A stretch of DNA of 64,000 nucleotides, from positions 248,001-312,000 of the forward strand of contig NZ_JASBRE010000003.1 of assembly GCF_029960815.1 (NCBI RefSeq), read 5' to 3'. Below, piece by piece: positions 61,992 to 64,000 of this stretch. The DNA is from Pseudomonas sp. AL03. GTDB lineage: Bacteria; Pseudomonadota; Gammaproteobacteria; Pseudomonadales; Pseudomonadaceae. The position numbers were made by a program, and so were the translations under genes. Each line of letters opens with the position of its first letter. Position 1 is the first letter of the stretch. The notes below the pieces were generated by a model. The model was not told where the DNA came from. It worked only from the letters and a program-made list of their open reading frames with translations, and did not search any database.

Positions 61992-62312
61992 TTAAGCCAC
62001 GCCACCTTGGGCCTGTTGCTCCAGGTGCACTCGCAGCTCTGGATCGATACTCAACGCCGCAGCCAGTTCATAGTTGGTGCCACCACCTGACCGGGTCTGG
62101 GTCGAACCGCCCACGACTGAGCCACCGCCCAGCAGACCACCGAGCAAACTACCCAGGCCGCCGGCCCCGGCACTTGAACCGGCGCCACCGCCCAACAGGC
62201 CGCCGAGCAATCCACCGAGGCCGCCTTGGGCCGACGCGCCCCCGCCACTCTGTTGCGCCATTGAGCCTTGGCCGGCTCACAGAAGTTGTTCGAGCAGATC
62301 GCTGGTGTTCAT
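61992..62312 (-). pseudogene. DUF533 (YebE/TerB-like) gene with nonsense codon and internal deletion
   Basis: The minus-strand frame starts MNTSDLLEQLL then TGA at 62277-62279. It continues in frame with AGQGSMAQQSGGG, a Gly-rich region (GGLGGLLGGLLGGG repeats) and ends IDPELRVHLEQQAQGGVA. The beginning and the end match DUF533 proteins, but the ~130 residues of the TerB-like core between TNY and ELAAALSIDPEL are missing. The early stop could arise from CGA to TGA. A second in-frame ATG at 62261 might still allow an 89-residue product, but it would lack the domain. Confidence 0.75.
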
Positions 62313-62460
62313 GACGATGTCCTCATCAATGGGAGTGATCCAGTCAGGCAACAATAGTCCTCGCCGGCAAATGCGCCACCACCGTTTGGCTGACCCTGAT
62401 GACCATCGGCTGCGAGTGTTCTACCCTCGCTAACCCGATGCCCACAGGATCAACGAACAC

Positions 62461-62886
62461 ATGGACCGCACTCAGATTGTTGTCAGCGACGTTATCGAAC
62501 CTGAAGTCGAGCAAGTACTCAGCGCCGGGTTGAGTGCCTTCAATGATCAGATGACCGGAATCAACGACCGCCAGTCGCTGGCGGTAACCGTCCGCGACCC
62601 GGAGACCCATCAGGTGCTGGGCGGTATTACCGGGCGTACGTCGCTAGGCCTGCTGTTTCTCGATCTTTTCTACTTGCCCGACTCACTGCGTGGCTCCGGG
62701 CTCGGCTCTCGACTGCTCAAGGTGTACGAAGACGAAGGTCGTCGTCGCGGTTGCCGCTCGGCGGTGCTCTATACCCTCAGTTTCCAGGCCCCGGAGTTCT
62801 ATGAAAAAAACGGCTGGCAGCGATTCGGGGAAGTGCCGTGCGACCCGCAAGGCACGAGTCGGGTGTTTATGAGCAAGGTTCTGTAA
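62461..62886 (+). CDS. GNAT-family N-acetyltransferase
   Basis: This 141-residue GNAT has the acetyl-CoA loop LPDSLRGSGLGSRLLKVYED (R/Q-x-x-G-x-G/A) near residue 78, GCRSAVLYTLSFQAPEFYEK and the C-terminal NGWQRFGEVPCDP strand. Substrate is not known; such enzymes acetylate small amines, antibiotics or protein N-termini. Its first 20 residues are normal for the family (VVSDVIEPEVEQVLSAGLSA). The gene stands alone. Confidence 0.88.
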   Translation: MDRTQIVVSDVIEPEVEQVLSAGLSAFNDQMTGINDRQSLAVTVRDPETHQVLGGITGRTSLGLLFLDLFYLPDSLRGSGLGSRLLKVYEDEGRRRGCRSAVLYTLSFQAPEFYEKNGWQRFGEVPCDPQGTSRVFMSKVL

Positions 62887-63132
62887 ATGAGCCTGTCTGC
62901 ACCGGGTCAATCCGGAGATCGCCACGTTTGAGTAAAAAGATCGCCCTGCGCCGATGTTTCATTTAACACCCCGAATTTATCCAGAGTATTTTTTTGCCGC
63001 CCAGCTAAGATTTACAGTTGGTGAACCTTATCCCCGGATACCCGGTCGATACATGCAACCTGACTTGGTTTGCCGACACCCCCAACTGAAGGGGTGATAA
63101 CAGGCTTGCTTCACTTTCTGGAGAACGCCCCC

Positions 63133-63852
63133 GTGATATCGACCCTACACATCGCCAGACTCAAAGCATGGGGCGCCCATGGTTTTACCGCCACTGGCGT
63201 GGTCACCGCCTTCCTCGCAACACTCGCCTTGCTGGAAAACCAGGCCACAAACTGCTTGCTGTGGCTGGGCGTCGCCCTGATTGTCGATGGCCTGGACGGC
63301 GCGTTGGCGCGCAAGGTCAATGTCCAGTCGGTGCTGCCAGGTTTCGATGGCTCAATCCTCGATCTGGTCATCGACTACCTGACGTATGTGTTTATCCCAG
63401 CGCTATTCATCTATCGCTACATACCTCTGCCGGACTACACGCTGCTGCTGACCGTGTCGCTGATTCTGGTCTCGTCGCTGTTTTGCTTCTGCAACGTCAA
63501 CATGAAGAGCAAAGACAACTACTTCCAGGGCTTCCCCGCCGCCTGGAACGTGGTAGCCCTGTGCCTGTACATCATCGCCCCGTCGCCGTGGATCACTTTT
63601 CTCACCGTCATCGGCCTGGCGCTGTTGACCGTGACCCGGATGAAGTTCCTCCACCCGTTCCGCGTGCGCAAGTTCATGCCGATCAACATCGCCGTGACGG
63701 CGATATGGCTGCTGTGCAGTTTGTCGCTGGTGGTCAACCATCCGGTGATCAACCCGATGGTGATGGGGCTTTGGCTGCTGATGTCGGCTTACTTCCTGGG
63801 GATCTGCATCTGGCGCACGGCGCTGGAGTGGTTCGAAAACTCGCGCAATTGA
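63133..63852 (+). CDS. pcs: Phosphatidylcholine synthase (CDP-alcohol phosphatidyltransferase)
   Basis: This 239-residue inner-membrane enzyme makes phosphatidylcholine from CDP-diacylglycerol and choline. It has the CDP-alcohol phosphotransferase motif DGLDGALARKV...GFDGSILDLVIDY (D-G-x2-A-R-x8-G-x3-D-x3-D), preceded and followed by about seven membrane helices. The motif and length fit Pcs rather than PgsA or PssA. I chose the GTG at 63133 (GGAG eleven bases before); an upstream TTG at 63070 would add a segment not seen in Pcs. Phosphatidylcholine in pseudomonads is linked to host contact and membrane stability. Confidence 0.85.
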   Translation: MISTLHIARLKAWGAHGFTATGVVTAFLATLALLENQATNCLLWLGVALIVDGLDGALARKVNVQSVLPGFDGSILDLVIDYLTYVFIPALFIYRYIPLPDYTLLLTVSLILVSSLFCFCNVNMKSKDNYFQGFPAAWNVVALCLYIIAPSPWITFLTVIGLALLTVTRMKFLHPFRVRKFMPINIAVTAIWLLCSLSLVVNHPVINPMVMGLWLLMSAYFLGICIWRTALEWFENSRN

Positions 63853-63928
63853 AGGCTCCAGAGCGCGGCCGACTGCTCCCGCACACCGCAGAGGTCGGCC
63901 ATACAGGCTTGAGGGGAACACATCCACC

Positions 63929-64000
63929 ATGCCCATCCATATCGTGCAACTCGGCTCACCGCGCGCCGCCAATGAAGGCCTGCGTCTGGGTACGGTACGT
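63929..64000 (+). CDS. DUF488-family protein, N-terminal start (partial)
   Basis: Only 24 codons are in the window. They read PIHIVQLGSPRAANEGLRLG then TVR, as the first strand of DUF488 proteins (small proteins of unknown function, some stress-linked). It runs off the end of the window. A GAGGGGA ribosome site precedes the ATG. Confidence 0.75.
   Translation, partial: MPIHIVQLGSPRAANEGLRLGTVR

Noticed and set aside
1..64000. tRNA, rRNA, CRISPR arrays, IS elements and prophage genes
   Set aside because: I looked for their signatures (regular direct repeats, cloverleaf-like runs, transposase or integrase motifs) and saw none. A dedicated tool could still find small non-coding RNAs.

Overview
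The window looks like a Pseudomonas chromosome, most likely from the P. fluorescens complex. The evidence is the GC-rich codon use, the gene families (membrane-bound Mqo, TctCBA, LigD in PE-ligase-polymerase order, Pcs, DUF3303/DUF3313 proteins) and REP/REPIN-type palindromes near 14.06 kb and 56.22 kb. I assigned this from memory of protein families; no search was run. No tRNA, rRNA, CRISPR array, IS element or prophage was seen.

Layout. 0-3 kb: the end of a type I secretion operon (ABC ATPase tail, HlyD adaptor, TolC-like channel). 3-10.3 kb: housekeeping genes (mqo, ilvD, a chemoreceptor, a GFA-domain protein, msrA). 10.3-19.4 kb: transport and catabolism (tctABC, a polyamine-binding protein, a thiolase) among many gene remnants. 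19.9-46.6 kb: a large exopolysaccharide locus. 47-53 kb: a 1-Cys peroxiredoxin, a GT25 glycosyltransferase and an antiporter/decarboxylase operon. 53-64 kb: RidA, small conserved proteins, a heme-oxygenase-like/methyltransferase/ligD operon, a cupin, a GNAT, phosphatidylcholine synthase and the start of a DUF488 gene.

The exopolysaccharide locus is a complete Wzx/Wzy-type set. It has an initiating sugar-phosphate transferase, six or seven glycosyltransferases (two GT2 and one membrane GT2, GT4, GT61, WecG/TagA), two left-handed beta-helix acyltransferases, a FemAB/GNAT-like protein, a DUF535 protein, a GMC oxidoreductase coupled to a small twin-arginine protein, a flippase, a polymerase, a secreted GH5-like glycosidase, an EptA-like phosphoethanolamine transferase, galE, and an export block (BY-kinase, Wzz, outer-membrane barrel, Wza-like protein). 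Next to the export block lies a secreted protein whose C-terminus looks like a PEP-CTERM/VPLPA exosortase sorting signal. No exosortase is encoded in the window. This is the most interesting feature here.

The flanks of the locus hold about a dozen truncated, frameshifted or internally deleted genes (Gfo/Idh, CdsA, Ohr, a possible ChrA start, a PuuB-like oxidase abutting a headless LysR, an alpha/beta hydrolase running into a histidine-kinase tail, an aldehyde dehydrogenase tail, LipA, a DUF533 protein). The 27-kb polysaccharide locus has none that I can see. The flanks have therefore been eroding by deletion while the polysaccharide locus has been kept intact.
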